DNA of 64,000 bases from Tessaracoccus sp. (GTDB lineage Bacteria > Actinomycetota > Actinomycetes > Propionibacteriales > Propionibacteriaceae). Numbering within the stretch: the first letter of the stretch is position 1; every line of letters starts with the position of its first letter. The stretch spans positions 806,001 to 870,000 of the forward strand of contig NZ_JADJNP010000002.1 in NCBI RefSeq assembly GCF_016714275.1, given 5' to 3'. The notes beneath the pieces were generated by a model. That model was given only the letters and a program-made list of their open reading frames with translations, was not told where the DNA came from and did not search any database. Below are positions 1-7,816 of this stretch, piece after piece. The position numbers and the translations under genes were made by a program.

Positions 1-29
1 AGGGACAGAATCTCAGGGCGCTTGACCAT
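1..29 (-). CDS. glgC: Glucose-1-phosphate adenylyltransferase, first 9 codons only
   Basis: Read on the minus strand from an ATG at 29, the window edge opens with M-V-K-R-P-E-I-L-S. This fits the N-terminus of actinobacterial GlgC, just before its nucleotide-binding LAGGxGxRL loop, which lies outside the window. GlgC makes ADP-glucose for glycogen and alpha-glucan synthesis. It is divergent from glgA, the usual arrangement in Actinomycetota. A TAGGTT -10 hexamer at 36-41 lies six bases before the ATG, so the message is probably leaderless. The call rests on nine residues plus the conserved neighbour, so it is an inference. Confidence 0.65.
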
Positions 30-35
30 GCCCAG

Positions 36-41
36 AACCTA
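36..41 (-). promoter_or_regulatory. -10 element of leaderless glgC
   Basis: TAGGTT (TANNNT) on the minus strand, followed by six bases and the glgC ATG. The spacing places the transcription start on the A of the start codon. Confidence 0.5.
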
Positions 42-108
42 TTGCCTTTTGCGGTCCGACACGAGCAAATCCACGAAATCCGTGAGCGAATCGTGACAGC
101 ATGCCCCC

Positions 109-1299
109 ATGACGATGAAGCTCTCTCTCCTGACCCGCGAGTACCCGCCCGCCATCTACGGCGGCGCCGGCGTGCACGTCGCACAACTGGTCCCGCAGCT
201 ACGCAAACTGATCGACGTCGAGGTGCACTGCATGGGCGAGCCGCGCGACGGTGCTCAGGCTCACGCGGAGGACTTTCCGCCCGGCGCCAACGCCGCGCTG
301 CGCGTGCTGGGCGCGGACCTCAGCATGACCGCCGCGATCGGTTCGGATGTCGACATCATCCACTCTCACACCTGGTACGCGAACATGGCAGGCCACCTCG
401 GCTCCCTGATGCTCGATATCCCCCACGTGGTGACGTCGCACTCGCTGGAGCCGCACCGTCCGTGGAAGGCCGAGCAACTGGGCGGCGGCTACCGCGTGTC
501 GTCCTGGGCGGAGAAGACGGCCTACGAGGCCGCCGACGCCGTGATCTCGGTGAGCGCCGGCATGCGCCGCGACGTCCTCGACAGCTACCCGGCGCTGGAC
601 CCCGACAAGGTGTTCGTCGTCAAGAACGGCATCGACACGGACGAGTTCCGGCCTGACAACGGCACCGACGTCGCCGAGTCGCTCGGCATGGAGATCGGAC
701 GCCCCTCGGTGGTGTTCGTGGGCCGTATCACGCGCCAGAAGGGCCTCGTACACCTGGTCCGCGCCGCCAAGCAGTTCGACCCCGACACCCAACTCGTGCT
801 GCTTGCGGGCGCCCCGGACACCCCGGAGATCGCGGCCGAGTTCAGCGCAGCGTTCGCCGAACTCGAGGCCCAGAGGACCGCGCCGGTGATCTGGGTGCAG
901 GAGATGCTGCCGCGCGCCTCCGTGCGCCAAGTCCTCACACAGGCGACCGTGTTCGCCTGCCCTTCGGTCTATGAGCCGCTGGGCATCGTGAACCTCGAGG
1001 CGATGGCCTGCGAGACCCCCGTCGTGGCGAGCGCCGTCGGCGGCATCCCGGAGGTCGTCGTGGACGGCGAGACCGGCCTGCTCGTCGCCTACGACCCGGC
1101 GCAGGCCGGCGATCCCGCATTCGTGGCAGGCTTCGAGACCGACTTCGCGGACAAGGTCAATCGCCTGACGCGCGATCCGCAGACCGCGACCGCCATGGGC
1201 CTCGCCGGGCGGCAGCGCTGCATCGACGAGTTCTCCTGGGCCAAGATCGCCGCCGAGACCGTCGCCGTGTACGAGGGCGCGATCGGCGCCCGAGGCTGA
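109..1299 (+). CDS. glgA: Glycogen synthase, actinobacterial GT4 type
   Basis: A 396-residue GT4 glycosyltransferase that uses ADP-glucose, made by the divergent glgC, to build glycogen or alpha-glucan/maltose-1-phosphate. The N-terminus has the Rossmann strand LLTREYPP followed by the glycine-rich YGGAGVHV. The C-terminal domain has the GT-B nucleotide-sugar motif YEPLGIVNLEAMACETPVVA (about residues 288-307), with the E-x7-E pair that binds the sugar phosphate. Length matches the family (about 390). A second in-frame ATG at 115 is an equally good start. A hairpin terminator follows at 1318-1344. Confidence 0.93.
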   Translation: MTMKLSLLTREYPPAIYGGAGVHVAQLVPQLRKLIDVEVHCMGEPRDGAQAHAEDFPPGANAALRVLGADLSMTAAIGSDVDIIHSHTWYANMAGHLGSLMLDIPHVVTSHSLEPHRPWKAEQLGGGYRVSSWAEKTAYEAADAVISVSAGMRRDVLDSYPALDPDKVFVVKNGIDTDEFRPDNGTDVAESLGMEIGRPSVVFVGRITRQKGLVHLVRAAKQFDPDTQLVLLAGAPDTPEIAAEFSAAFAELEAQRTAPVIWVQEMLPRASVRQVLTQATVFACPSVYEPLGIVNLEAMACETPVVASAVGGIPEVVVDGETGLLVAYDPAQAGDPAFVAGFETDFADKVNRLTRDPQTATAMGLAGRQRCIDEFSWAKIAAETVAVYEGAIGARG

Positions 1300-1317
1300 G
1301 ACCGCCGAGACAAAGAG

Positions 1318-1344
1318 AAGGCCGCCCCACGGGGGCGGCCTTTT
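1318..1344 (+). terminator. Intrinsic terminator after glgA
   Basis: An 11-bp perfect stem (aaggccgcccc at 1318-1328 with ggggcggcctt at 1332-1342) has a 3-nt loop and runs into T residues. It lies between convergent glgA and the DUF3117 gene and may serve both strands. Confidence 0.85.
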
Positions 1345-1360
1345 CTCGTCTGGCGTCGGG

Positions 1361-1528
1361 TCAGCCGACGACCTCCTGGAGAGCGTTCAGCAGATCCGTG
1401 GCTTCGACGGCGTTCATCTCGACGACGAGCCTGCCGCCGCCGTCGACCGGAACGCGCATCACGATGCCGCGGCCCTCCTTCGTGACCTCCATCGGCCCGT
1501 CACCCGTGCGAGGCTTCATCGCTGCCAT
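1361..1528 (-). CDS. DUF3117 small conserved protein
   Basis: A 55-residue protein starting MAAMKPRTGDGP and ending in the conserved NAVEATDLLNALQEVVG. It matches DUF3117 (Rv1211 of Mycobacterium tuberculosis), which is nearly universal in Actinomycetota and usually lies next to glgA/glgC, as here. The function is unknown. No signal peptide or membrane segment is visible. The ATG at 1528 has a purine-rich GAGGGTGG Shine-Dalgarno site. It is probably the last gene of the minus-strand run LOG, DivIVA-like, DUF3117. Confidence 0.9.
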   Translation of the reverse strand: MAAMKPRTGDGPMEVTKEGRGIVMRVPVDGGGRLVVEMNAVEATDLLNALQEVVG

Positions 1529-1537
1529 CTGCCACCC

Positions 1538-1954
1538 TCATTCCTGAATTCGCGTCTGCGGTTGCGCACCATTATGGCTTACGGCGCCAAACTCCCGCGC
1601 CTCTGCGTCGGAATATTCACGGGGGAAGGGAGGCGCGGGCCGGTCGAGGAGGGCGTCGACCACCTGCATGTCGTAGCCACCGCGCACCACGGGGAAGAAC
1701 GTCTGGGCGGCGGGCGCTGCCGTTCCCTCAGCCAGAGCACGGAGATACGTGTCGACGTCCGCCCTCGCGTATCCCGTCGCCGCCACGGGAAGCCGTGCCT
1801 GCGCGAGGAACTCCTCCGTGACAGGGCCGTCCGGGACGATGCCCCGGGCACGGTCGATGACCCCGTGCGGAGCCATCTCGCCCAGGCGCCCCATGCCCGC
1901 GTATGCCGCGAAGACAAGCACCGCGAGGCCGACGGCGACAATGACGATCCACAC
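1538..1954 (-). CDS. DivIVA-domain membrane protein
   Basis: A 138-residue protein with one N-terminal membrane segment (about residues 2-22, IVIVAVGLAVLVFAAYAG) and two short DivIVA-like motifs, GYARADVDTYLRAL (about residues 61-74) and GGYDMQVVDALLD (about residues 92-104). It resembles the Rv1209 family located between the LOG gene and DUF3117 in mycobacteria. DivIVA motifs suggest a link to the polar growth or division apparatus, but no specific role is known. Its start is five bases after the LOG gene stop, so the two are likely cotranscribed. Confidence 0.8.
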   Translation of the reverse strand: MWIVIVAVGLAVLVFAAYAGMGRLGEMAPHGVIDRARGIVPDGPVTEEFLAQARLPVAATGYARADVDTYLRALAEGTAAPAAQTFFPVVRGGYDMQVVDALLDRPAPPFPREYSDAEAREFGAVSHNGAQPQTRIQE

Positions 1955-1959
1955 GGCGG

Positions 1960-2700
1960 TCAGGCCGTCCCGAACTGACCGGGCGCGCCCATGGCGTCGA
2001 CGGCCTCATCGAGGTCGTCGGTGACGGTGAGCAGATCCAGATCTCCCGGGGAGATGTAGCCGCCCTGCGCCATCGTGTGGCGCACCCAGTCGACGAGCGG
2101 GCCCCAGTAGTCGTGGCCGAAGAGGACGACGGGGAAGTGGGTGACCTTGCCCGTCTGGATGAGGGTCAAGGCCTCGAAGAGTTCGTCGAGGGTCCCGAAG
2201 CCGCCCGGCATGGTGATGAATCCCTGGCTGTACTTGATGAACATCATCTTCCGGGCGAAGAAGTAGCGGAAGTTCACGCCGAGCGTGACGTAGTCATTCA
2301 TGCCCTGCTCGTGCGGCAGCTCGATGCCCAGCCCGACGGAGGTGCCGTCGGCGCTGTGAGCACCGCGATTGCCCGCCTCCATGATGCCGGGCCCACCGCC
2401 GGTGATGACGGCGAAACCGCGCGCGACGAGCCGGCGGCCGATCTCCTCGGCCGCGCCGTACATCGGGTTGTCCTGCCTCGTGCGGGCCGAGCCGAAGATC
2501 GAAACCGCGGGCGGCAGGCCGCTCAGCGCATCGAAGCCTTCGACGAACTCCGACTGGATTCGCAGCACCCGCCACGGGTCGCGGTGCGCCCAGTCGGCGC
2601 TGTCGCGCTGCTCGAGGAGCGCCTGGTCCGCGAGCGGCTTGATCTCCTGCTCGCGTCCGCTGATGACGACGGCGCCCTGCCTACGCTTCGGTTCGGTCAT
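1960..2700 (-). CDS. LOG-family nucleoside monophosphate phosphoribohydrolase (TIGR00730)
   Basis: A 246-residue Rossmann-fold protein of the LOG / 'lysine decarboxylase-like' family. Such enzymes hydrolyse cytokinin ribotides or purine NMPs to base plus ribose 5-phosphate and are not decarboxylases. The family signatures GGGPGIMEAGNRGA and PGGFGTLDELFEALTLIQTGK-type PGGxGTxxE are intact. The start chosen is ATG 2700 (MTEPKRRQG); an upstream start at 2718 would add six residues with no known homology. It heads the minus-strand group with the DivIVA-like and DUF3117 genes. The physiological substrate in Actinomycetota is not established. Confidence 0.88.
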   Translation of the reverse strand: MTEPKRRQGAVVISGREQEIKPLADQALLEQRDSADWAHRDPWRVLRIQSEFVEGFDALSGLPPAVSIFGSARTRQDNPMYGAAEEIGRRLVARGFAVITGGGPGIMEAGNRGAHSADGTSVGLGIELPHEQGMNDYVTLGVNFRYFFARKMMFIKYSQGFITMPGGFGTLDELFEALTLIQTGKVTHFPVVLFGHDYWGPLVDWVRHTMAQGGYISPGDLDLLTVTDDLDEAVDAMGAPGQFGTA

Positions 2701-2965
2701 GCACCTATCTTGGCGCACTCACGGGCCAGACGGACGCGTGATCCAGGTCTCCGCCGCTTGGCAGGTGCGTGAGATACGCGATCCTCGACCGATCTCCCAG
2801 TTTTTCGCGCCCGATTATTGAGGCTACATATCGCCGCGACATATCACGATTAGGCCAGACCGCGCGGAGAGTCATATCCGACCTGGTGGTCATGGATGAA
2901 TAGCACACATTCATAACCCTTGAGGGCCAGTCGTCGTATCCAGGGCGCTCTCGTCAGGGCGGGTC
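2701..2965. other. Non-coding interval between the LOG gene and uraD
   Basis: 265 bp, visibly lower in GC than the flanking genes. It has three copies of the hexamer catatc (within 2826-2880) but no convincing ORF, RNA or terminator. The LOG gene promoter should lie at its left end. Confidence 0.5.
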
Positions 2966-3460
2966 TTATCCCAAGTCTCCCCGGAGCCTTCGCACGGCGA
3001 TCTGCCGGAGTTGACCGATGGCCTCCTCCGCCTCCGTCTCGTCGTCGTTGTGGAGGCGGCGATGCACCTCCGCAAGCATCTCCGCGGGCGTTCGTCCGGC
3101 GGCCCTGATCAGGAAGACGCGGCCGAACCGGCTCTCGTAGAGCGCGCTGGCTTCGGCCATCGCCACGGCCAGCTCTTCGGAGGCCGTTCGCATGGCGGCC
3201 TGTTCCCGCCGCGAGACATGGACCTCCGGCTCGTCGCCGTGCGGACGCTGCCCGATCCGTGGATGGTGCGCGACCGCGTCGTCGAGGTCGGCGGGGGTCC
3301 ACGCCGCAGACGCCTGCTCGGCCTCCCTCGCTGCCTCCTCGACGGTGGCGTACGGCCGGCCGGCCGCCAGCGCCTCGGCCCAGGAGGGGATCGCCGCCCA
3401 CACCAGCGCGGCGCGGGCCGCCTCGGCCTTCCCCGCCCTGTTGAAGTCATCCAAGTTCAT
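2966..3460 (-). CDS. uraD: OHCU decarboxylase (ureide pathway)
   Basis: A 164-residue 2-oxo-4-hydroxy-4-carboxy-5-ureidoimidazoline decarboxylase, which makes S-allantoin after uricase and HIU hydrolase. The family motif HPRIG (about residues 62-66, with the catalytic His), the YESRFGRVFLIRA block and the arginine-rich C-terminal helix are present, and length is normal (about 165). The start at 3460 is supported by a leaderless -10 site. It is divergent from the allantoinase homologue at 3622. No uricase, HIU hydrolase or true allantoinase is seen in this window. Confidence 0.9.
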   Translation of the reverse strand: MNLDDFNRAGKAEAARAALVWAAIPSWAEALAAGRPYATVEEAAREAEQASAAWTPADLDDAVAHHPRIGQRPHGDEPEVHVSRREQAAMRTASEELAVAMAEASALYESRFGRVFLIRAAGRTPAEMLAEVHRRLHNDDETEAEEAIGQLRQIAVRRLRGDLG

Positions 3461-3467
3461 GGCGCGC

Positions 3468-3473
3468 ATCGTA
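3468..3473 (-). promoter_or_regulatory. -10 element of leaderless uraD
   Basis: TACGAT on the minus strand, seven bases before the ATG at 3460. It supports that start over an upstream ATG at 3559. The rest of the divergent interval contains a CACGCGTG palindrome at 3548-3555, a possible operator for uraD and the divergent gene. Confidence 0.55.
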
Positions 3474-3621
3474 TAAGGAAGGAAACGGTCCCGGTAAATC
3501 CGTCTTTGGCGTGAATGCGGCGCACCGAAATGGCAATGTATCTGAAACACGCGTGACACATAAGCCGATTATGGTCGGACACGATTTCGATGATAGACGG
3601 CGGACTCAGATCGGAGCCGAG

Positions 3622-4830
3622 ATGGCGACTTCCTCCTTCTCCGTGGTGGCCTCGCATGTGTGGCTGGGCGGCACGTTCCGGCCTGCGCGCGTCGGCGTCC
3701 GCGACGGCGTGATCAGCGAGGTCGTGCCGCTCAGCAGCCGTTACCTCCCCGTCGGCCCGCCCGGCGATGTCGGCGGCGAGGTCTACCGTCTCCCCGAGGA
3801 CACCGTGCTCCTGCCCGGGCTCGTGGACCTGCGCGTCGCCGTCGGCGAGCCCCGACGCGCCGACGGCGATGCCCTCCGATCCGCGACGCTCGCCGCGGCG
3901 GGAGGGGGCGTCACGACCATCGTCGACATGTCACTGAACTCGCTCCCTCCAACGACGACACCGGAGGCGCTGCGCGCCACCCGAAAGGCCGCCGGGCGCA
4001 ACGCTTTCGTGGACGTCGGCCACTGGGCTCGCGCAGTTCCAGGCAACCTTGGCTCGCTCGCCGCGCTGCGCCAGGCTGGCGTCTTCGGCTTCGCATGCTT
4101 CCTTTCCCCCGCCGTGGCCGACGAGTCTCCGCGCCTGGACGTCGAGCAGATGAGGCGCGCGATGACAGAGGTTGCGGCGCTCGGCTCGCGGCTGATTGTG
4201 AGCGCAGATCCCTTGGCCGTCGAGACGGTGATCGAGGCCGTTCGTGACACGAACTGCCGCACCCACCTCCCGCGCCTCATCGACGGCAACGCCCTTTCTG
4301 CCATCCGCCTGGCCAAGCGTGAGGGGTTTCCGCTCAGTGTCGACACCCGCGCGCGTCACCTCTCGCCGGTCGCCGATGAGACGCCCGACGGCGCTGACAA
4401 CCGGGACCTCCTCTGGCGGGGGCTGCTTGACGGCACGATCGACGCGATCACGAACGCCGGCGCTGAAGGGCTGCCGACCGGGCTCTCCGCCGTCTGGACG
4501 GAGGCCAAGCGGCGACGCATCCCGCTCTCAACCATCCTCCCTCTCTTCACGACTGGGACGGCGACCGTCGGAGGCCTGTCGGGTGCCGGGGAGATCGCCG
4601 TCGGCCGATCGGCGAACCTGACGGTTTTCGGGCCCGATCGCCCGATGCTCCCTGTGGCCGAGAAGGGCGAGAGCCGCGCCAGGGTCGGCTCGCCGGACGG
4701 TCGCGTCCTGACCGGCAGGTTCCTCCACACGTGGCTGCACGGGGCAACCGTCTTCGATGCTACGGAGGGGCAGGCCCACGCCCCTTCGTCTCGGCGCACG
4801 CCGAGGGGTCAGGTTCTCAGCGCGACCTGA
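3622..4830 (+). CDS. Allantoinase/dihydroorotase-fold protein without metal-site residues
   Basis: A 402-residue amidohydrolase-superfamily protein. It follows AllB throughout (LPGLVDL, AAGGGVTTIVDMSLNSLPPTTT, VDVGHWA, VPGNLGSLAALRQAGVFGFACFLSP split over two segments). Yet the HxH metal ligands of GLVDTHVH are RVA here, the carboxylated lysine of GFKCF is alanine, the HAED histidine is serine (IVSADP), and the late SDH aspartate region reads AITNAGAE. These losses predict no hydrolase activity. The start at ATG 3622 has GGAG five bases upstream. It is divergent from uraD, so a purine-catabolism or regulatory/scaffold role is inferred. It is an intact frame, not a decayed gene. Confidence 0.8.
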   Translation: MATSSFSVVASHVWLGGTFRPARVGVRDGVISEVVPLSSRYLPVGPPGDVGGEVYRLPEDTVLLPGLVDLRVAVGEPRRADGDALRSATLAAAGGGVTTIVDMSLNSLPPTTTPEALRATRKAAGRNAFVDVGHWARAVPGNLGSLAALRQAGVFGFACFLSPAVADESPRLDVEQMRRAMTEVAALGSRLIVSADPLAVETVIEAVRDTNCRTHLPRLIDGNALSAIRLAKREGFPLSVDTRARHLSPVADETPDGADNRDLLWRGLLDGTIDAITNAGAEGLPTGLSAVWTEAKRRRIPLSTILPLFTTGTATVGGLSGAGEIAVGRSANLTVFGPDRPMLPVAEKGESRARVGSPDGRVLTGRFLHTWLHGATVFDATEGQAHAPSSRRTPRGQVLSAT

Positions 4831-4842
4831 GCGCTAGCGAGG

Positions 4843-5898
4843 CTAGCTCCTCAGCCACGAGCGCAGGCCGTCGGCGCAGCTGTGCAGGTCGGCGACGGGG
4901 CAGAACTCGTCGGCACGGTGCGCGTAGGACGGGTCCCCCGGGCCGTAGTTGACCGCAGGGACGCCGACGGCGCTGAACCGCGCGACGTCGGTCCAGCCGA
5001 ACTTCGGGTGGGCGTCCTCGCCGATCGCCGCGACGAACTGCCGCGCGGCGGGCCGGTCGAGGCCGGGGCGCGCGGCGGGCGAGACGTCGGTGATCCGCAG
5101 GTCGTAACCGTCGAACCACTCCCCCAGCCGCGCCAGCGCCTCCTCCGGGGACTTGTCGGGTGCGAACCGGTAGTTGACAGTGAGCACAGCCGACGGCGGG
5201 ATCATGTTGGCCGCGACACCGCCGACGATCCCGACGGCGTTCAGGCCCTCGCGGTAGACGAGGCCGTCGACCTCGACCTCCTCGCTCCGGTACGCCGCAA
5301 GCGTCTGCAGCGCGGGGGCGAGCGCATGGATCGCGTTGACGCCCATCCACGCGCGGGCGCTGTGCGCGGCGACACCGGTGGTGTGCAGCTCTGCGCGGAT
5401 GGTGCCCTGACAGCCGCCCTCGATCCGGGCGGAGGTCGGTTCCATGAGGACGGCGAAGTCGGCGGCGACGAGGTCCGGCCGGTTCCGGGAGAGCCGCCCC
5501 AGCCCGTTGACCTCGGAGGCGACCTCCTCGTGGTCGTAGAAGATCCAGGTGATGTCGCGGTTGGGCGCGTCCAGTTCGACGGCGAGGGCAAGCATGACGG
5601 CGACTCCGCCCTTCATGTCAGACGCTCCGCGCCCCCAGGCGGCGTCGCCGTCGGGGGTCTCGATCAGCCGCGAAGGCAGGTTGTCGAGCACCGGAACCGT
5701 GTCGAGGTGCCCGGCGATGACCACGCGCTCGGCCCGCCCGAGGTTCGTCCGCGCGACGACGCAGTCGCCGTCGCGATCGAGCGTCAGGTGGGGCGCGTCG
5801 GCGAGCCGCGCCGCGACGATGTCGGCCAGCTCCCTCTCGTTCCCGGACACGGACTCGACGTCGATGATCTCCCGCAGCAGGGTCGCCAGCTCAGACAT
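4843..5898 (-). CDS. dapE: Succinyl-diaminopimelate desuccinylase
   Basis: A 351-residue M20-family di-zinc hydrolase that removes succinate from N-succinyl-LL-diaminopimelate in lysine and peptidoglycan precursor synthesis. Zinc-site motifs are visible: GHLDTVP (about residues 63-69), the bridging Asp in GRGASDMKGG (about residues 89-98), the catalytic Glu pair in YDHEE (about residues 120-124), and a C-terminal NYGPGDPSYAHRADE segment carrying the last His. Length fits the actinobacterial form. Its stop faces that of the allantoinase-like gene. It is divergent from dapD over 112 bp with two leaderless promoters. Confidence 0.93.
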   Translation of the reverse strand: MSELATLLREIIDVESVSGNERELADIVAARLADAPHLTLDRDGDCVVARTNLGRAERVVIAGHLDTVPVLDNLPSRLIETPDGDAAWGRGASDMKGGVAVMLALAVELDAPNRDITWIFYDHEEVASEVNGLGRLSRNRPDLVAADFAVLMEPTSARIEGGCQGTIRAELHTTGVAAHSARAWMGVNAIHALAPALQTLAAYRSEEVEVDGLVYREGLNAVGIVGGVAANMIPPSAVLTVNYRFAPDKSPEEALARLGEWFDGYDLRITDVSPAARPGLDRPAARQFVAAIGEDAHPKFGWTDVARFSAVGVPAVNYGPGDPSYAHRADEFCPVADLHSCADGLRSWLRS

Positions 5899-5904
5899 GC
5901 GCCG

Positions 5905-5910
5905 AGCCTA
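5905..5910 (-). promoter_or_regulatory. -10 element of leaderless dapE
   Basis: TAGGCT on the minus strand with six bases to the ATG at 5898. It forms a divergent pair with the dapD promoter. Confidence 0.6.
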
Positions 5911-5998
5911 TCGCGGTATGCCCCCACCACGAGGCCCAACGCCTGCCGGGAGGCGCGCGCTATGGAGGCAACAAGAGCCCCGGCTGGGCGGGGTCCAC

Positions 5999-6004
5999 TA
6001 AACT
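5999..6004 (+). promoter_or_regulatory. -10 element of leaderless dapD
   Basis: TAAACT followed by six bases and the dapD ATG at 6011. Confidence 0.6.
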
Positions 6005-6010
6005 CGGCCC

Positions 6011-6943
6011 ATGACCGACGCGACCCGTTCCGCCTGGGCCTGGGGCCTGGCCACCGTGCACACCACCGGAGACATCCTCGACGCCTGGTTTCCCGAGCCG
6101 CACCTCGGCACCGACCTGGCCGACGAGCCGTCTTCGACACTCGTGGAGGCGCAGGGCGTCGACGAGATCCGGCAGGTCACCATCAAGGCCATCCGCGTCG
6201 CGATCGAGCTCGACCAGGCTCCCGCATCCGTCGAGGACGCCTACCTGCGGCTCCACCTGCTGAGCTCGCGCCTCGTGCCGCCGCACGGCCTGAGCCTCGA
6301 AGGGCTCTTCGGTGTTCTGCCGAACAACGCGTGGACGACGCTCGGGCCGGTCCGCGTGCCCGACATCGCCCGCGTCCGCGCCGTGCTCCGCGCCCGCGGC
6401 GAGCAACTGACCGTCTACGGCATCGACAAGTTCCCGCGCATGGTCGACTACGTCGTCCCTTCCGGCGTCCGCATCGCCGACGCCGACCGCGTCCGCCTCG
6501 GCGCCCACCTCGCCTCCGGCACCACCGTCATGCACGAAGGCTTCGTCAACTTCAACGCCGGCACGCTCGGCACCTCCATGGTCGAGGGCCGCATCTCCGC
6601 GGGCGTCGTCGTCGGCGACGGCACCGATGTCGGCGGCGGCGCGTCCATCATGGGCACCCTCTCCGGCGGCGGCAAGGAGGTCATCTCGCTCGGCGAGCGC
6701 TGCCTCCTCGGCGCGAACTCGGGCGTCGGTATCTCGCTGGGCAACGACTGCGTGGTCGAGGCGGGCCTCTACGTCACGTCGGGAACGAAGGTGACCCTCT
6801 CCGACGGCAGCATCGTCAAGGCCCGCGAGCTGAGCGGACAGGACGACCTGCTGTTCCTGCGCGACTCCGTCCACGGCAGCGTGATCGTGCGCCACCGTCG
6901 CGGCTCGAAGGTCGAGCTCAACTCCGCCCTGCACGCCAACTGA
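6011..6943 (+). CDS. dapD: Tetrahydrodipicolinate N-succinyltransferase
   Basis: A 310-residue actinobacterial-type DapD, which transfers succinate from succinyl-CoA to 2,3,4,5-tetrahydropyridine-2,6-dicarboxylate. The N-terminal half is the actinobacterial domain. The C-terminal half has hexapeptide repeats of a left-handed beta helix, from about GVRIADADRVRLGAHLASG to GVVVGDGTDVGGGASIMGTLSGGG. The conserved MVEGRISAGV motif with its catalytic Glu is present (about residues 193-202). A lysozyme-like gene begins six bases after its stop, so the two are probably cotranscribed. Confidence 0.94.
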   Translation: MTDATRSAWAWGLATVHTTGDILDAWFPEPHLGTDLADEPSSTLVEAQGVDEIRQVTIKAIRVAIELDQAPASVEDAYLRLHLLSSRLVPPHGLSLEGLFGVLPNNAWTTLGPVRVPDIARVRAVLRARGEQLTVYGIDKFPRMVDYVVPSGVRIADADRVRLGAHLASGTTVMHEGFVNFNAGTLGTSMVEGRISAGVVVGDGTDVGGGASIMGTLSGGGKEVISLGERCLLGANSGVGISLGNDCVVEAGLYVTSGTKVTLSDGSIVKARELSGQDDLLFLRDSVHGSVIVRHRRGSKVELNSALHAN

Positions 6944-6948
6944 TCGCG

Positions 6949-7767
6949 GTGAAGAAGCTCCTCGTCATCGTCGGCGTCCTCGCGCTGATCGCGGTCCTCG
7001 GGGTCGGCGGCCTCCTCGCCAACCGGTTGATCTACCAGCGGTTCACCCCCGAGCGCTGCACCGTGACCGTCGGCGAGCAGACGACGACGCTGACGCGGGA
7101 GCAGGCGACCAACGCGTCGATCATCGTCGCGGCGTCGGTCGAGCGCGGCCTCCCCGAGCAGGCGGCCATCGTCGCCATCGCGACGGCGTACCAGGAGTCG
7201 GGCCTGCGCAACCTCGACTACGGCGACCGCGACTCCCTCGGCCTGTTCCAGCAGCGCCCCTCCTACGGCTGGGGCACCGAGGAGGAGATCATGGACCCCT
7301 GGTACTCGTCGAACCGCTTCTACGAGGAGCTGGTCAAGTTCGACGACTGGGAGACCACCGACGTCAACGACATCGCGCAGAAGGTGCAGCGCAGCGGCCA
7401 CCCCGAGGCGTATCGCAAGCACGTCCCCGACGCCACCGCCGTCGCGCAGTCGCTGCTCGGCGCTCCCGAGTCGCTGAGCTGCGTCAACTTCGACGTCGGG
7501 GAGCCTGCCCCGGAGGCGGCGACCGACGTGCTCGACGCCATCGGCGCCGAGTACACCGTGGACGATTCCGCTATCTCCATCCTCACGCCCGACGACGAGG
7601 CCAGGATCTGGTCGGCCGCCAACATGGCGATCGCGAACAGCTACGCGGCCGGCATCTCGTCGGCGCAGGTCATCGGGCGCGAGTGGCGCGCAGACCGTGA
7701 GGGCTGGACAGCCGCAAAGACCACCGGCGATCAGGCGCCCGCGATCCTGTTCCTCGGAAAGCGGTAA
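6949..7767 (+). CDS. Membrane-anchored lysozyme-like protein, often mislabelled heavy-metal transporter
   Basis: A 272-residue protein with one N-terminal membrane segment (about residues 3-25, LLVIVGVLALIAVLGVGGLL) and an exported domain. The segment IATAYQESGLRNL (about residues 78-90), followed by GDRDSLGLFQQRPS, resembles the catalytic-Glu region of lysozyme-fold transglycosylases. Relatives in corynebacteria and mycobacteria carry 'heavy metal transporter' labels with no transporter features. The start is GTG 6949, just after the dapD stop; there is no strong Shine-Dalgarno site. Coupling to dapD, which feeds diaminopimelate synthesis, suggests a cell-wall role. Activity is not proven. 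Confidence 0.75.
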   Translation: MKKLLVIVGVLALIAVLGVGGLLANRLIYQRFTPERCTVTVGEQTTTLTREQATNASIIVAASVERGLPEQAAIVAIATAYQESGLRNLDYGDRDSLGLFQQRPSYGWGTEEEIMDPWYSSNRFYEELVKFDDWETTDVNDIAQKVQRSGHPEAYRKHVPDATAVAQSLLGAPESLSCVNFDVGEPAPEAATDVLDAIGAEYTVDDSAISILTPDDEARIWSAANMAIANSYAAGISSAQVIGREWRADREGWTAAKTTGDQAPAILFLGKR

Positions 7768-7816
7768 CGGCCTCGGACCTTTCGCCTCGACGGCTCGCCG
7801 GCGCTCGTGCGTCGGA

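Noticed and set aside
2705..2914. Possible 69-residue gene on the minus strand between uraD and the LOG gene
   Set aside because: No ribosome site, no recognisable motif and non-coding-like composition; kept as intergenic sequence.
4882..6948. Plus-strand extension upstream of the lysozyme-like gene at 6949
   Set aside because: It is antisense to dapE and out of frame with dapD; family similarity begins only at the GTG at 6949.
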